Assembly (NCBI GenBank): GCA_021151695.1
Contig: JAGKWU010000018.1
Coordinates: 1-64,000, forward strand
Direction: 5' to 3'
Source: Cellvibrionaceae bacterium
Lineage (GTDB): Bacteria > Pseudomonadota > Gammaproteobacteria > Pseudomonadales > Cellvibrionaceae
Length of the DNA: 64,000 bases
Positions 1 to 9,021 of the stretch are shown one piece after another; within the stretch, counting starts at the first letter, position 1, and the number at the start of each line of letters is the position of its first letter. The notes below the pieces were generated by a model. It worked only from the letters and a program-made list of their open reading frames with translations, had not been told where the DNA came from and ran no database searches. The translations under genes were made by a program, and so were the position numbers.

Positions 1-1
1 A

Positions 2-757
2 TTGAACGTATACCGCATGAAGTTGCTGGGCGCGGAAGTGTTCTCTGTAACCTCCGGTTCACGCACCCTGAAAGATGCCATGAATGAAGCCATGCGCGAT
101 TGGGCTACCAATGTTGATGATACCTTCTACATTATCGGTACCGCTGCTGGCCCGCATCCTTATCCGCAATTGGTGCGCGATTTCCAATCCATTATCGGCC
201 GTGAAGCGCGCAGTCAATGCCTGGAGCAAACCGGTCGTTTGCCGGATGCGTTGGTTGCTTGCGTAGGTGGTGGTTCTAACGCTATTGGTTTGTTCCATCC
301 TTTCCTGAGCGACAACGGCGTTGCTATGTACGGTGTTGAAGCCGGTGGCTTGGGTATTGAGAGCGGTAAGCATGCCGCGCCCTTGAGCGCTGGTATCCCC
401 GGTGTTCTGCACGGTAACCGTACCTACCTGATGGAAGATGAGAACGGCCAGATTATCGAGACTCATTCTGTATCTGCCGGCCTGGATTATCCTGGCGTTG
501 GCCCTGAGCACTCCTGGTTGAAAGATATTGGTCGTGTTAATTACGTTGCGATCAACGACGATGAGGCCTTGGCGGCTTTCCGCAAGCTGACTCTCACTGA
601 AGGCATTATGCCGGCGCTGGAATCCAGCCACGCCATGGCCTATGTGGAAAAACTCGCGCCTTCCATGGGCAAAGACCAAATCATCATCGCCAACCTCTCC
701 GGTCGCGGTGACAAAGACATTCTTACAGTCGCCGGCCTCGACGGCATAACCGTGTAA
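2..757 (+). CDS. trpB: Tryptophan synthase beta chain, C-terminal part (5' end outside window)
   Basis: TrpB joins indole, channelled from the alpha subunit, to serine with PLP to give tryptophan. Only the last 251 residues or so are here; the frame is open at the left edge, so the start and the PLP lysine lie upstream. The glycine-rich phosphate-binding loop GGGSNAIG and the C-terminal NLSGRGDKD block are present and typical. The gene runs on + and is followed after 42 nt by trpA, the usual order. No frame break is seen. Identification is secure; only the truncation by the window limits it. Confidence 0.96.
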   Translation: MNVYRMKLLGAEVFSVTSGSRTLKDAMNEAMRDWATNVDDTFYIIGTAAGPHPYPQLVRDFQSIIGREARSQCLEQTGRLPDALVACVGGGSNAIGLFHPFLSDNGVAMYGVEAGGLGIESGKHAAPLSAGIPGVLHGNRTYLMEDENGQIIETHSVSAGLDYPGVGPEHSWLKDIGRVNYVAINDDEALAAFRKLTLTEGIMPALESSHAMAYVEKLAPSMGKDQIIIANLSGRGDKDILTVAGLDGITV

Positions 758-799
758 TTAGCCGCGAACCCAGGCAGATTTAGCAGGAATATAAATAAG

Positions 800-1612
800 A
801 TGAGCCGTATTCAGCAACGCGTAACCCAAGCCAAAAGCGCGGGTAAAAAACTTTTGGTCGCCTACATTGTCAATGGTGATCCGCACCCTGATGTGACCTT
901 GCCAACCATGCATGAGCTGGCTGCCAAAGGTGTAGATGTTATTGAGTTGGGTGTTCCTTTTTCTGATCCTATGGCTGAAGGCCCGGTGATCCAGAAAGCC
1001 CACGAGCGTGCGCTGGTGCATAACACCAGCTTGAAAGGCACCTTGGAAATTGTTCGCCAGTTCCGGCAAACCAACAATGAAACTCCTGTTGTATTGATGG
1101 GTTATGCAAACCCGGTTGAACGTTTTGGTTACGAAGCCTTTGCCAAGGCGGCTGCAGGTGCAGGTGCTGATGGTTTGCTGACGGTGGATTTGCCGCCGGA
1201 AGAAGTTTCTGTATTGAAAAATGCGTTGGACGCAGCCGGCCTGGATAATATTTTCTTGTTGGCACCAACCACGACGGTTGAGCGCGCCCGTCGCATCGCC
1301 GAGCACGCCAGCGGTTTCCTTTACTATGTATCGCTGAAAGGTGTGACAGGTGCTGGCCATCTGGATGTGGACGATGTGAAATCCAAATTGGCAGCCTTTG
1401 GTCAATTGACGGATCTGCCTGTTTGTGTGGGTTTTGGTATTAAAGATCCGCAAACTGCCAAAGCTGTTGCCCAGCTAGCTGATGGTGTGGTTGTAGGTAG
1501 CGTGCTGGTGGATAAAATGGGTTCGCTCGAAGGCAAGCCTGCTGCTGAAATCGCCGCCGCTGTAGGTGAGATTGTTGGTGGTATTCGCGCAGCAATCGAT
1601 GAAATTAAATAA
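800..1612 (+). CDS. trpA: Tryptophan synthase alpha chain
   Basis: TrpA cleaves indole-3-glycerol phosphate to indole and glyceraldehyde 3-phosphate and passes indole to TrpB. The 270-residue TIM-barrel length is normal. The first catalytic residue Glu49 lies in VIELGVPFSDP, and the Tyr175-type segment is FLYYVSLKGVTGAG. Unusually, the second catalytic position reads DPMAEGPVIQ, so Glu60 stands where the well-studied enzymes have Asp60 (ADG). The codon is GAA and the reading is unambiguous. The ATG start is the first in frame after trpB. The gene is probably cotranscribed with trpB. Function is very likely retained, since Glu is the conservative exchange, but the substitution is notable. Confidence 0.96.
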   Translation: MSRIQQRVTQAKSAGKKLLVAYIVNGDPHPDVTLPTMHELAAKGVDVIELGVPFSDPMAEGPVIQKAHERALVHNTSLKGTLEIVRQFRQTNNETPVVLMGYANPVERFGYEAFAKAAAGAGADGLLTVDLPPEEVSVLKNALDAAGLDNIFLLAPTTTVERARRIAEHASGFLYYVSLKGVTGAGHLDVDDVKSKLAAFGQLTDLPVCVGFGIKDPQTAKAVAQLADGVVVGSVLVDKMGSLEGKPAAEIAAAVGEIVGGIRAAIDEIK

Positions 1613-1639
1613 TTGTTGGCAACGTACTGACAAGTAACT

Positions 1640-1677
1640 AGCAACCAGTTGCTGTGACGATGCATGAGTTGTCACAG
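1640..1677 (+). promoter_or_regulatory. Two overlapping inverted repeats upstream of accD
   Basis: AGCAAC-CA-GTTGCT (1640-1653) and CTGTGAC...GTCACAG (1652-1658 with 1671-1677) share two bases, so the two hairpins cannot both form fully. They lie 23 nt or more before the accD ATG. Neither is followed by a T-run, so neither looks like a simple terminator. They could be an operator or a leader structure; role unknown. Confidence 0.35.
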
Positions 1678-1699
1678 TGACTCTTGAAGAGAATTGACA

Positions 1700-2563
1700 A
1701 TGAGTTGGTTAGAAAAAATTATCCCCAGTGTGGTTCGTTCGGAAGGCAAGCGCGCGAATAAAGTTCCCGAAGGTTTGTGGGAAAAGTGCGCAAAATGTGA
1801 TGCTGTGTTGTACAAGCCAGAGCTTGAAAAAACACTCGACGTCTGCCCCAAGTGCGATCACCACATGCGTGTCAGAGCGCGCACCCGTTTGGATATTTTT
1901 CTCGATCCGCAAAATCGCAAAGAGCTTGCGACCGAGGTTGAGCCAATTGATCGTCTGAAATTCAAAGACATTAAAAAATACAAAGACCGTTTGACCGCTG
2001 CGCAAAAAGACACCGGCGAAAAAGATGCGCTGGTTGCTATGCGCGGTGAATTGAAAGGCATGCCGGTAGTGGCAGTGGCTTTTGAATTTGCCTTCCACGG
2101 CGGCTCTATGGGTTATGTGGTGGGCGAGCGTTTCACCCGTGCCGCTACTATCGCTTTGCAAGAAAATATTCCGCTGATTTGCTTCTCCGCCACCGGTGGT
2201 GCGCGTATGCAGGAAGCCTTGATTTCCCTGATGCAAATGGCCAAAACCAGTGCGGTTATTGAACGTTTGAAAATGCAGGGCACACCTTATGTGTCAGTGA
2301 TGACTGACCCTGTGTACGGCGGTGTTTCCGCAAGTCTTGCGCTGCTGGGCGATATCAACGTAGCTGAGCCGGGTTCGCGTGCCGGTTTCGCAGGTCCAGG
2401 TATTATCGAACAAACCATTCGCCAGAAATTGCCTAAAGGATTCCAGCGCGCAGAATTCCTGCTGGATCATGGCTCAATCGATATGATCATTCATCGCCGC
2501 GACATGCGCGATAAAATTGCTGGCATTCTCTCCAAATTTACCAAGCGTCCAGTCCTCAATTAA
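1700..2563 (+). CDS. accD: Acetyl-CoA carboxylase carboxyltransferase subunit beta
   Basis: AccD is the beta subunit of the carboxyltransferase of acetyl-CoA carboxylase, which makes malonyl-CoA for fatty acid synthesis; it works with AccA, which is not in this window. The protein has about 287 residues. An N-terminal zinc ribbon has Cys30, Cys33, Cys49 and Cys52 (CAKC and CPKC), followed by the crotonase-fold carboxyltransferase domain with the segments SATGGARMQEA and GGVSASLA. An in-frame TTG lies two codons earlier, but the ATG has a purine-rich site (GAAGAGAA) at a better distance. The stop overlaps the folC start by one base (TAATG), suggesting coupled translation. Confidence 0.97.
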   Translation: MSWLEKIIPSVVRSEGKRANKVPEGLWEKCAKCDAVLYKPELEKTLDVCPKCDHHMRVRARTRLDIFLDPQNRKELATEVEPIDRLKFKDIKKYKDRLTAAQKDTGEKDALVAMRGELKGMPVVAVAFEFAFHGGSMGYVVGERFTRAATIALQENIPLICFSATGGARMQEALISLMQMAKTSAVIERLKMQGTPYVSVMTDPVYGGVSASLALLGDINVAEPGSRAGFAGPGIIEQTIRQKLPKGFQRAEFLLDHGSIDMIIHRRDMRDKIAGILSKFTKRPVLN

Positions 2564-3837
2564 TGCGCTTTGCATCGCTGACAGCCTGGTTGGGATGGCT
2601 TGAGCAAAGTCATCCCAAAGAAATAGACCTCGGCCTTGACCGCATAAGGCAAGTGGCTGAGCGTCTGGGTCTGCTTACTCCCTCTGCTAGAGTCGTCACT
2701 GTCGCTGGCACCAATGGCAAAGGCTCTTGCGTTACTGCAACGGCCGGTCTGCTGCGTGCCGCCGGGCAATCGGTGGGCGTTTATACCTCGCCACATTTGT
2801 TGCGCTATAACGAGCGCATCCAGATCAACGGCCAGCCGGTTTCTGATGAATTTATTTGTGCAGCCTTTGAGCAAATTGCCGACGCAGCCGCGGAAATCAG
2901 TCTCACCTATTTTGAATATGGCACTCTTGCGGCTTTGCTGATTTTTACGCAGCAAGCGGTTGATGTCATGGTGCTGGAAGTTGGGCTGGGTGGTCGCCTC
3001 GACGCTGTCAATATTATCGATGCCGATGTTGCGGTGATTACCTCCATAGCATTGGATCACCAGGATTGGTTAGGTGATAATCGCGAGGATATTGGTCGTG
3101 AAAAAGCCGGCATTTTGCGTGCAGGACAATATTTTGTATGTGCCGACGAGCAACCGCCAGTAAGCATTGTTGATATTGCCCAAAAGCTTAATACCCAATC
3201 CCATTATCTTGGTCGCGAGTTTAACTATCAGTTGGATGGTAACCGTTGGCATTGGCAAGGTGTTGCTAAGCATAACGGTGCTATTACGCTTGCCGATATG
3301 GCGCAACCTCATTTGCCATTGCCGAGCCTCGCGGCAGCACTGCAAGTTGTGCAGTGGTTTGGTTTGCAGCTCACGGCAGCGCAGGTCGAGCAAACACTGC
3401 TGAATCTGGTGTTGCCCGGCCGTTTCCAAAAGCTCATTTATCAGGGGCGCGAGCTGGTGCTGGATGTGGCCCACAATCCGGCTGCCACACACTATTTTGC
3501 CAGGCGCTTGCATGCTGATCCGACGCAGGGTCGCACTCTCGCCATAGTGGCTATGATGGCGGATAAAGATCGCCGCGCCAGTTTGGTGAATCTGGTCGAT
3601 GTGGTCGATGATTGGAATTTGCTGGATCTCGCATCTCTACCGCGTGCCGCTACGCCAGATATGTTGGCGGAAGACTTGGCGTCGCTGAGTGTGACTGTCG
3701 GTGAGCGCGGAGCCGCCCAGGATTTGTTGACAAAACTGCTGTCCAAAAGCGGGCAGAGTGATCGCATTCTGGTATTCGGTTCATTTTTTACGGTGGCGGC
3801 GGTGCTGGCGTTAGTCCAGGCCGACGCGCACAACTAA
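2563..3837 (+). CDS. folC: Bifunctional folylpolyglutamate synthase / dihydrofolate synthase
   Basis: FolC adds glutamate to dihydropteroate and then extends the glutamate tail of folates, using ATP. The 424-residue length is normal. The ATP loop VAGTNGKGSC is near residues 46-55, the Mur-ligase-type centre includes FEYGTLAAL and ALDHQDWLG, and the C-terminal domain has LVLDVAHNPAA. The ATG overlaps the accD stop by one base. The accD-folC-dedD-cvpA-purF order is the same as in enterobacteria and pseudomonads, which supports the call. Confidence 0.97.
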   Translation: MRFASLTAWLGWLEQSHPKEIDLGLDRIRQVAERLGLLTPSARVVTVAGTNGKGSCVTATAGLLRAAGQSVGVYTSPHLLRYNERIQINGQPVSDEFICAAFEQIADAAAEISLTYFEYGTLAALLIFTQQAVDVMVLEVGLGGRLDAVNIIDADVAVITSIALDHQDWLGDNREDIGREKAGILRAGQYFVCADEQPPVSIVDIAQKLNTQSHYLGREFNYQLDGNRWHWQGVAKHNGAITLADMAQPHLPLPSLAAALQVVQWFGLQLTAAQVEQTLLNLVLPGRFQKLIYQGRELVLDVAHNPAATHYFARRLHADPTQGRTLAIVAMMADKDRRASLVNLVDVVDDWNLLDLASLPRAATPDMLAEDLASLSVTVGERGAAQDLLTKLLSKSGQSDRILVFGSFFTVAAVLALVQADAHN

Positions 3838-3847
3838 CGAGGTTCTT

Positions 3848-4477
3848 GTGAAATACACCTTAAAACACCGGTTGATAGGTGCGGCTGTGCTGGCCGCCGT
3901 AGCCGTGTTGCTTCTGCCCGGTTTTCTCAAGGAAAAAAAGGATTATCAGGTAAGTACCCGCTCGCAAATTCCGGCGCAACCGGCGATGACGGCGGAGGAA
4001 TTCAAACCGCCCCAGCCAGTGCCCAACATAGAGCCTGCGCCAGCGCCAGAAACCATGTTTGTGCCAACGGACTCAACGTCCGAGCCAGTCGCAACCACAG
4101 TTTCCAGTGTTGTGAGTAGTCATAGCAGTTCTGCACCCGCCGTTGCGGTCCGCTCCAGCGGAGCCAGCAAATCCAGTACAAAAGCACAGGCGCAAACCTC
4201 GTCTGTACCAGCTATGCCGCTCAATGCGCAGGGATTGCCTGATGCCTGGGTGGTGCAGGTGGGAAGTTTTACGACCAAAGAAGCCGCGAACAAACTGCGT
4301 GATGACCTGCAAGCCGACGGCCAAAAAGCCTATGTGCGCACGGTCGTGACCAATGGCAACTCCATCAGTCGCGTCTACATTGGTCCCAAGCTGGATCGCG
4401 CCCAAGCTATGGCGCTCAAAGAGCAAATGGACAAGCGCTTGCAGCAAAAAACCATGGTTATGAAGTTTCAGCCCTGA
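3848..4477 (+). CDS. dedD: SPOR domain protein, DedD type
   Basis: DedD-type proteins are inner-membrane proteins whose SPOR domain binds denuded peptidoglycan at the division septum. The GTG start at 3848 has GAGG at a good distance. The 209-residue protein has a short basic N-terminus, one membrane span near residues 10-26 (ends LLLPGF), a long Pro/Ala/Ser-rich linker to about residue 130, and a C-terminal SPOR domain starting WVVQVGSFTTKEAANKLRD. The position between folC and cvpA matches dedD elsewhere. The linker is low in complexity and would diverge fast between strains. Confidence 0.9.
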   Translation: MKYTLKHRLIGAAVLAAVAVLLLPGFLKEKKDYQVSTRSQIPAQPAMTAEEFKPPQPVPNIEPAPAPETMFVPTDSTSEPVATTVSSVVSSHSSSAPAVAVRSSGASKSSTKAQAQTSSVPAMPLNAQGLPDAWVVQVGSFTTKEAANKLRDDLQADGQKAYVRTVVTNGNSISRVYIGPKLDRAQAMALKEQMDKRLQQKTMVMKFQP

Positions 4478-4519
4478 TTGTGTCTTGTCATTGCATTCTG
4501 CACCTTGTTTCCGCTGCAA

Positions 4520-4545
4520 AGAGCTGTCTGATATGGGGCAGCTCT
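4520..4545 (+). other. Stem-loop between dedD and cvpA
   Basis: AGAGCTG (4520-4526) pairs with CAGCTCT (4539-4545), loop 12 nt. No T-run follows; instead GTTAAAAT is next, which resembles a -10 element. It may be a weak terminator or a processing site before the cvpA-purF transcript. Confidence 0.35.
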
Positions 4546-4610
4546 GTTAAAATGCGCGTCCTCGCCGGCAGCCAGGCCGCGGGGCGACGTCATCTGAGGA
4601 AACCGGGCGC

Positions 4611-5129
4611 ATGATTTGGGCAGATTGGGCCATAGTAGTGATTTTGACGCTGTCGAGCGTTATCAGCCTTGTCCGCGGTTTCGTTAAAGAAGCGCTCTCC
4701 CTGGTTATCTGGATTGCAGCGCTGGTAAGTGCCAATATTTTCAGCCATCGCCTTGAACCCCTCCTGAGCACCTCCATTACTACACCTTCTCTACGTGCTA
4801 TCACCGCATTCTTGCTGGTGTTTATCGGTGTACTTTTGCTTGGGGCTTTAGTGAATTTTTGCGTAGGCATGATGGTAAAAGCGACCGGCTTATCCGGCAC
4901 TGACCGATTGTTAGGCATGGTCTTTGGCCTGTTGCGCGGCCTGTTTATTGTGATGGCCATTTTGATTTATGTACCGGCCTATATTCCGATCAAGAATGAT
5001 CCCTGGTTTGAACAATCCAAATTGATTCCCTATCTTTTACCCTATGAATCAGCGGTAAAGAACTGCACCAGTGCGGTGAGCGGTTGGGTGCAGAGTTTGT
5101 TGGGCGACTCTCAAAAGCTGAGCGTCTGA
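4611..5129 (+). CDS. cvpA: CvpA family inner membrane protein
   Basis: CvpA is a small inner-membrane protein, named for its need in colicin V production in E. coli and often upstream of purF. The exact biochemical role is unsettled. The 172-residue protein starts with IWADWAIVVILTLSS and has four hydrophobic spans, near residues 5-22, 28-46, 62-84 and 102-122, with the conserved SLVRGFVKEALSL between the first two. The ATG has GAGGAAA 9 nt upstream. The purF start is 54 nt downstream, so the two genes are probably cotranscribed. Confidence 0.92.
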   Translation: MIWADWAIVVILTLSSVISLVRGFVKEALSLVIWIAALVSANIFSHRLEPLLSTSITTPSLRAITAFLLVFIGVLLLGALVNFCVGMMVKATGLSGTDRLLGMVFGLLRGLFIVMAILIYVPAYIPIKNDPWFEQSKLIPYLLPYESAVKNCTSAVSGWVQSLLGDSQKLSV

Positions 5130-5183
5130 GAACTGTTTATTTTTTAAGTACGTCTAAATTTTTTGCAAAAAAGGTGAGCGAGT

Positions 5184-6716
5184 ATGTGCGGCATTGTAGG
5201 TATTGTCGGTAAGCGGGATGTGAATGTTCAGTTGTATGATGCACTGACCATACTCCAGCATCGCGGGCAGGATGCCGCCGGGATAGTAACTTGCCAGGAC
5301 GGCCGCATGGCCCAGCAAAAAGCTAACGGTCTGGTGCAAGATGTATTCAGAACTCGCCACATGCAGCGTCTTGTCGGCAACATGGGGATTGGCCATGTTC
5401 GCTACCCGACGGCAGGCAGCTCCGGCCCAGCCATGGCCCAACCTTTCTACGTAAACTCACCTTACGGTATTGCACTTGCACACAACGGCAACCTGACCAA
5501 TACCGAAAAACTCAGCGAAGACTTGTTCAAAACCGATCTGCGCCATGTGAACACAGATTCCGATTCGGAAGTCCTGCTCAACGTATTTGCCCACGAGCTG
5601 CAATTGCAAGGCAAATTAAAGCCAACGGCTGATGATATTTTTGCCGCTGTTGCCGGCGTGCATAACCGTATCACTGGCGGCTATGCGGTAGTGACTCTGA
5701 TTGCTGGTTACGGCCTGATTGCGTTTCGCGATCCCAATGGCATTCGCCCGCTGGTGTACGGCTCGCGTGAGTCATCAAGCGGTGAAGGCACAGAATACAT
5801 GGTAGCTTCCGAAAGCGTTGCGCTGGATGTGCTGGGTTTCCATTTGATTGATGATGTGGCGCCGGGCGAAGCGATTTATATTACGGAAGAGGGTGAGCTG
5901 CATCGTCGCCAATGCGCCAAGCATTCGCGCCTGGCTCCCTGTATTTTTGAGCACGTGTATTTCGCGCGTCCCGATTCGATTATGGATGGCATCTCCGTGT
6001 ACAAAGCGCGCTTGCGTCAAGGTGAGAAGCTTGCAGAAAAAATTCTGCGCGAGCGTCCCGAGCACGATATTGATGTGGTTATCCCGATTCCGGATTCCAG
6101 CCGCGTTGCCGGTCAGGCGCTGGCGCAAAAGCTGGGTGTTAAATTTCGTGAAGGTCTGGTGAAAAACCGTTACATCGGTCGTACCTTTATTATGCCGGGC
6201 CAACAGCAGCGCAAAAAATCTGTGCGTCAAAAACTGAATCCCATCGAATTGGAATTCAAAGGCAAAAACGTATTATTGGTAGACGACTCCATTGTGCGCG
6301 GTACCACTTGCCAGCAGATTATCCAGATGGCTCGCGATGCAGGTGCGCGCAAAGTGTATTTCGCGTCGGCAGCGCCAGCGGTTAAGTATCCCAATGTGTA
6401 CGGCATTGATATGCCCACCACCAAAGAGCTGATCGCCCACGGTCGTACCGATGAGGAAGTCTGCAAAGAAATCGGTGCTGACTGGTTGATCTACCAGGAT
6501 CTCGTCGATTTGATTGCTGCTTCTGCTGAAGGTAACAACAAAGTCACTCAATTCGATTGCGCTGTATTTACCGGTGAATATATCGGCGGTGATGTCAGCC
6601 AGGAATATCTCGATAAACTGGCCGCAGCGCGCAACGATGCTGCTAAAACCAGCAAAAAATCCGGCAAGCCCACAGACTCACCTATGGGGTTGCACAATGG
6701 CGCCTCTATGAGCTAA
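5184..6716 (+). CDS. purF: Amidophosphoribosyltransferase
   Basis: PurF makes 5-phosphoribosylamine from PRPP and glutamine, the first committed step of purine synthesis. The protein has 510 residues. Cys2 directly after Met is the N-terminal nucleophile of the glutaminase (MCGIVGIVG), so the start is certain. HNGNLTN lies in the Ntn domain, and the PRPP-binding loop VLLVDDSIVRGTTC is near residues 370-383. Feedback sites cannot be judged by eye. A strong terminator follows, ending the long + strand run. I see no obvious PurR-type operator in the short upstream gap. Confidence 0.98.
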   Translation: MCGIVGIVGKRDVNVQLYDALTILQHRGQDAAGIVTCQDGRMAQQKANGLVQDVFRTRHMQRLVGNMGIGHVRYPTAGSSGPAMAQPFYVNSPYGIALAHNGNLTNTEKLSEDLFKTDLRHVNTDSDSEVLLNVFAHELQLQGKLKPTADDIFAAVAGVHNRITGGYAVVTLIAGYGLIAFRDPNGIRPLVYGSRESSSGEGTEYMVASESVALDVLGFHLIDDVAPGEAIYITEEGELHRRQCAKHSRLAPCIFEHVYFARPDSIMDGISVYKARLRQGEKLAEKILRERPEHDIDVVIPIPDSSRVAGQALAQKLGVKFREGLVKNRYIGRTFIMPGQQQRKKSVRQKLNPIELEFKGKNVLLVDDSIVRGTTCQQIIQMARDAGARKVYFASAAPAVKYPNVYGIDMPTTKELIAHGRTDEEVCKEIGADWLIYQDLVDLIAASAEGNNKVTQFDCAVFTGEYIGGDVSQEYLDKLAAARNDAAKTSKKSGKPTDSPMGLHNGASMS

Positions 6717-6742
6717 TCGTTATTTAACAACGACAGGCGAGG

Positions 6743-6790
6743 GGGCTGACCATAAACGCAATATGCAATTTATGGTCAGCCCTTTTTATT
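6743..6790 (+). terminator. Intrinsic terminator after purF
   Basis: A perfect 14-bp stem, GGGCTGACCATAAA (6743-6756) with its complement at 6769-6782, is followed directly by TTTTTATTTTT. It separates purF from metZ. Confidence 0.92.
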
Positions 6791-6819
6791 TTTGCCTCAC
6801 ATGATCAGGTAGAACAAAA

Positions 6820-8013
6820 ATGGAAAATTTCGAACAAGAATTATTGCAGTATGAATTGGATACGCTGGCCGTACGTGCAGGCCAAGCTCGCACACACGAA
6901 GGCGAGCACAGCGAAGCCTTATTTTTAACGTCTAGCTACGTGTTTGGCAGCGCGCAAGAAGCTGCAGATCGCTTCGCTGGCAGCCAGCCGGGAAATGTTT
7001 ATTCTCGTTACACCAACCCAACCGTACGCGCTTTTGAAGAGCGAATTGCAGCGCTGGAAGGCGCCGAGTCTGCTGTGGGGACATCATCCGGTATGGCGGC
7101 GATTTTGAGTACCTGCATTGCACTGCTTAAAGCGGGCGATCATATTGTGTGCTCGCGCAGTGTTTTTGGTACTACGACAGTTTTGTTTACCAAGTTTTTG
7201 CAAAAATTTGGTGTGACTACCACTTTTGTTCCACCAACGGATTACAGCGCCTGGCAAGCGGCTTTCACGCCGGCAACCAAACTGGTGTTTGTTGAAACTC
7301 CATCAAATCCACTGTGTGATGTAATTGATATCGCCCGCCTTGCGGATATCGCTCATTCGCGCAATGCGCTGCTGGTAGTGGACAACTGCTTTTGCACGCC
7401 GGCGTTGCAGCGCCCGCTGGAACATGGTGCGGATTTGATTGTGCACTCGGCTACGAAATATATTGATGGTCAAGGTCGCTGCCTGGGCGGTGTTGTTGCC
7501 GGTCCTAAAGTATTGGTGGATGAAGTGCTTGGTTTTATTCGCAGCGCTGGTCCCAGCTTGAGTCCTTTTAATGCCTGGGTATTTTTAAAGGGTTTAGAGA
7601 CTTTGCGCTTACGTATGGAAGCGCATTCGCGCAATGCCTTGGAACTTGCGCAGTGGTTGCATCAGCATCCCAAAGTAGAAAAGGTATTCTACGCCGGTTT
7701 GCCAACGCATGTTGGGCATGAACTGGCGGCAAAACAGCAATCCGCATTTGGCGGCGTATTGTCCTTTCGTGTGAAAGGCGAGCGTGAAGCCGCCTGGAAG
7801 GTGATTGATGCTACAAAAATTATGTCGTTGACCGCCAACCTTGGCGATACCAAAACGACGATTGTGCATCCGGCTACCACTACCCACGGTCGCCTTACAC
7901 CTGAGCAAAAAGCCGAAGCGGGTATTACGGAAAACCTGATTCGTATTTCTGTCGGCCTGGAGTCCGTAAAAGATCTGATTGCCGATCTTGAGCGAGGATT
8001 AAACGCACTCTAA
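6820..8013 (+). CDS. metZ: O-succinylhomoserine sulfhydrylase
   Basis: MetZ makes homocysteine directly from O-succinylhomoserine and sulfide, using PLP, and so bypasses cystathionine. It belongs to the Cys/Met metabolism PLP family. The 397-residue length fits. The segments SRYTNPT, the SSGMAAI glycine loop and HSATKYIDGQGR, with the PLP lysine near residue 212, are present, as is the family C-terminal NLIRISVGLES. Position just after purF is the same as in Pseudomonas. Cystathionine gamma-synthase is the close alternative, but the neighbourhood and the insert pattern favour MetZ. Confidence 0.9.
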   Translation: MENFEQELLQYELDTLAVRAGQARTHEGEHSEALFLTSSYVFGSAQEAADRFAGSQPGNVYSRYTNPTVRAFEERIAALEGAESAVGTSSGMAAILSTCIALLKAGDHIVCSRSVFGTTTVLFTKFLQKFGVTTTFVPPTDYSAWQAAFTPATKLVFVETPSNPLCDVIDIARLADIAHSRNALLVVDNCFCTPALQRPLEHGADLIVHSATKYIDGQGRCLGGVVAGPKVLVDEVLGFIRSAGPSLSPFNAWVFLKGLETLRLRMEAHSRNALELAQWLHQHPKVEKVFYAGLPTHVGHELAAKQQSAFGGVLSFRVKGEREAAWKVIDATKIMSLTANLGDTKTTIVHPATTTHGRLTPEQKAEAGITENLIRISVGLESVKDLIADLERGLNAL

Positions 8014-8034
8014 TCGGTAGTCGTTTTTAAAAAT

Positions 8035-8054
8035 GGAGACCCAGCCGGGTCTCC
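8035..8054. other. Perfect hairpin after metZ
   Basis: GGAGACCC-AGCC-GGGTCTCC forms an 8-bp stem with a 4-nt loop. On + it is not followed by T residues; on minus it is followed by ATTTTTAAAA. It therefore looks more like a terminator of minus-strand transcription, or an mRNA-stabilising 3' end, than a normal metZ terminator. Confidence 0.4.
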
Positions 8055-8091
8055 GCACAATTGCCAGCAATAGGATGTAAAGGAAGAGCTT

Positions 8092-9015
8092 GTGAGAAAA
8101 TTCATTGAAACCCTTGTGAATGAGATTGGCCGTGTTCTTTTAGGGAAAGATGAAAAAATAAAACTTTCTCTCGCCTGTCTGCTGGCTGATGGACATTTGC
8201 TGATTGAAGATTTGCCCGGCATGGGCAAGACAACACTTTCCCACGCCCTCGCCAAAGTCATGGGGTTGAGTTACAACCGCGTACAATTCACCAGTGATAT
8301 GTTGCCCGCCGATATTCTCGGTATCTCTATTTTTGATCCTCAGCAACAGCAATTTACTTTTCACCAGGGGCCGATTTTTGCGCAGGTTCTATTGGCTGAC
8401 GAAATCAACCGCACCACACCTAAAACCCAGAGCGCACTGCTTGAGTCCATGGAAGAGCGGCAAGTAACTCACGAAGGTAAAACCTATCCGCTGCCGCAAC
8501 CGTTTTTTGTTATTGCCACGCAAAACCCTATGTCACAAATGGGTACTTATCCTCTACCTGAATCCCAACTCGATCGCTTTTTAATGCGTATCAGCCTGGG
8601 TTATCCCGATGCGGAAACCGAAAAGCTATTATTCAAAGGCGGCGATCCGCGCGAGCAATTAGCGAGCTTGCGTGTGTGTTTGCCACAGGAAAAAATTCCT
8701 GAAATCAAAGCGGCTATTAATGCAGTGAAGGTTTCCGATAGCTTGGTGGATTATGTACAGCGGTTAGTACACTACACACGCACCTCCGATGATATTCAAG
8801 TCGGACTCTCGCCGCGCGGCGCCATGGCGCTTATCAAAGCCGCAAAAACCTGGGCCTTTATGCATGAGCGCACTTACGTAGTTCCTGAAGATGTGCAACA
8901 CATGTTTCCTCCAGTGGTTGCTCATCGCTTGCTTACCAAGGGCGCGGCGCAGGCCTTGGCGCAAGAGCATCTGGTGAAAAAAATCCTCAGTACAGTTCCG
9001 GTTGTTGGTAATTAA
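8092..9015 (+). CDS. MoxR family AAA+ ATPase
   Basis: MoxR ATPases act as chaperone-like remodelling ATPases and usually sit beside DUF58 and transglutaminase genes, as here. The GTG start at 8092 has AGGAAGAG upstream. The 307-residue protein has Walker A DLPGMGKTT near residues 41-49, Walker B VLLADEINR near 100-108, then ALLESMEE and the sensor region ATQNP, and a C-terminal lid domain with LSPRGAM. The DUF58 gene follows after 6 nt, so this is the first gene of a three-gene operon. The substrate is unknown. Confidence 0.93.
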   Translation: MRKFIETLVNEIGRVLLGKDEKIKLSLACLLADGHLLIEDLPGMGKTTLSHALAKVMGLSYNRVQFTSDMLPADILGISIFDPQQQQFTFHQGPIFAQVLLADEINRTTPKTQSALLESMEERQVTHEGKTYPLPQPFFVIATQNPMSQMGTYPLPESQLDRFLMRISLGYPDAETEKLLFKGGDPREQLASLRVCLPQEKIPEIKAAINAVKVSDSLVDYVQRLVHYTRTSDDIQVGLSPRGAMALIKAAKTWAFMHERTYVVPEDVQHMFPPVVAHRLLTKGAAQALAQEHLVKKILSTVPVVGN

Positions 9016-9021
9016 CGGACG

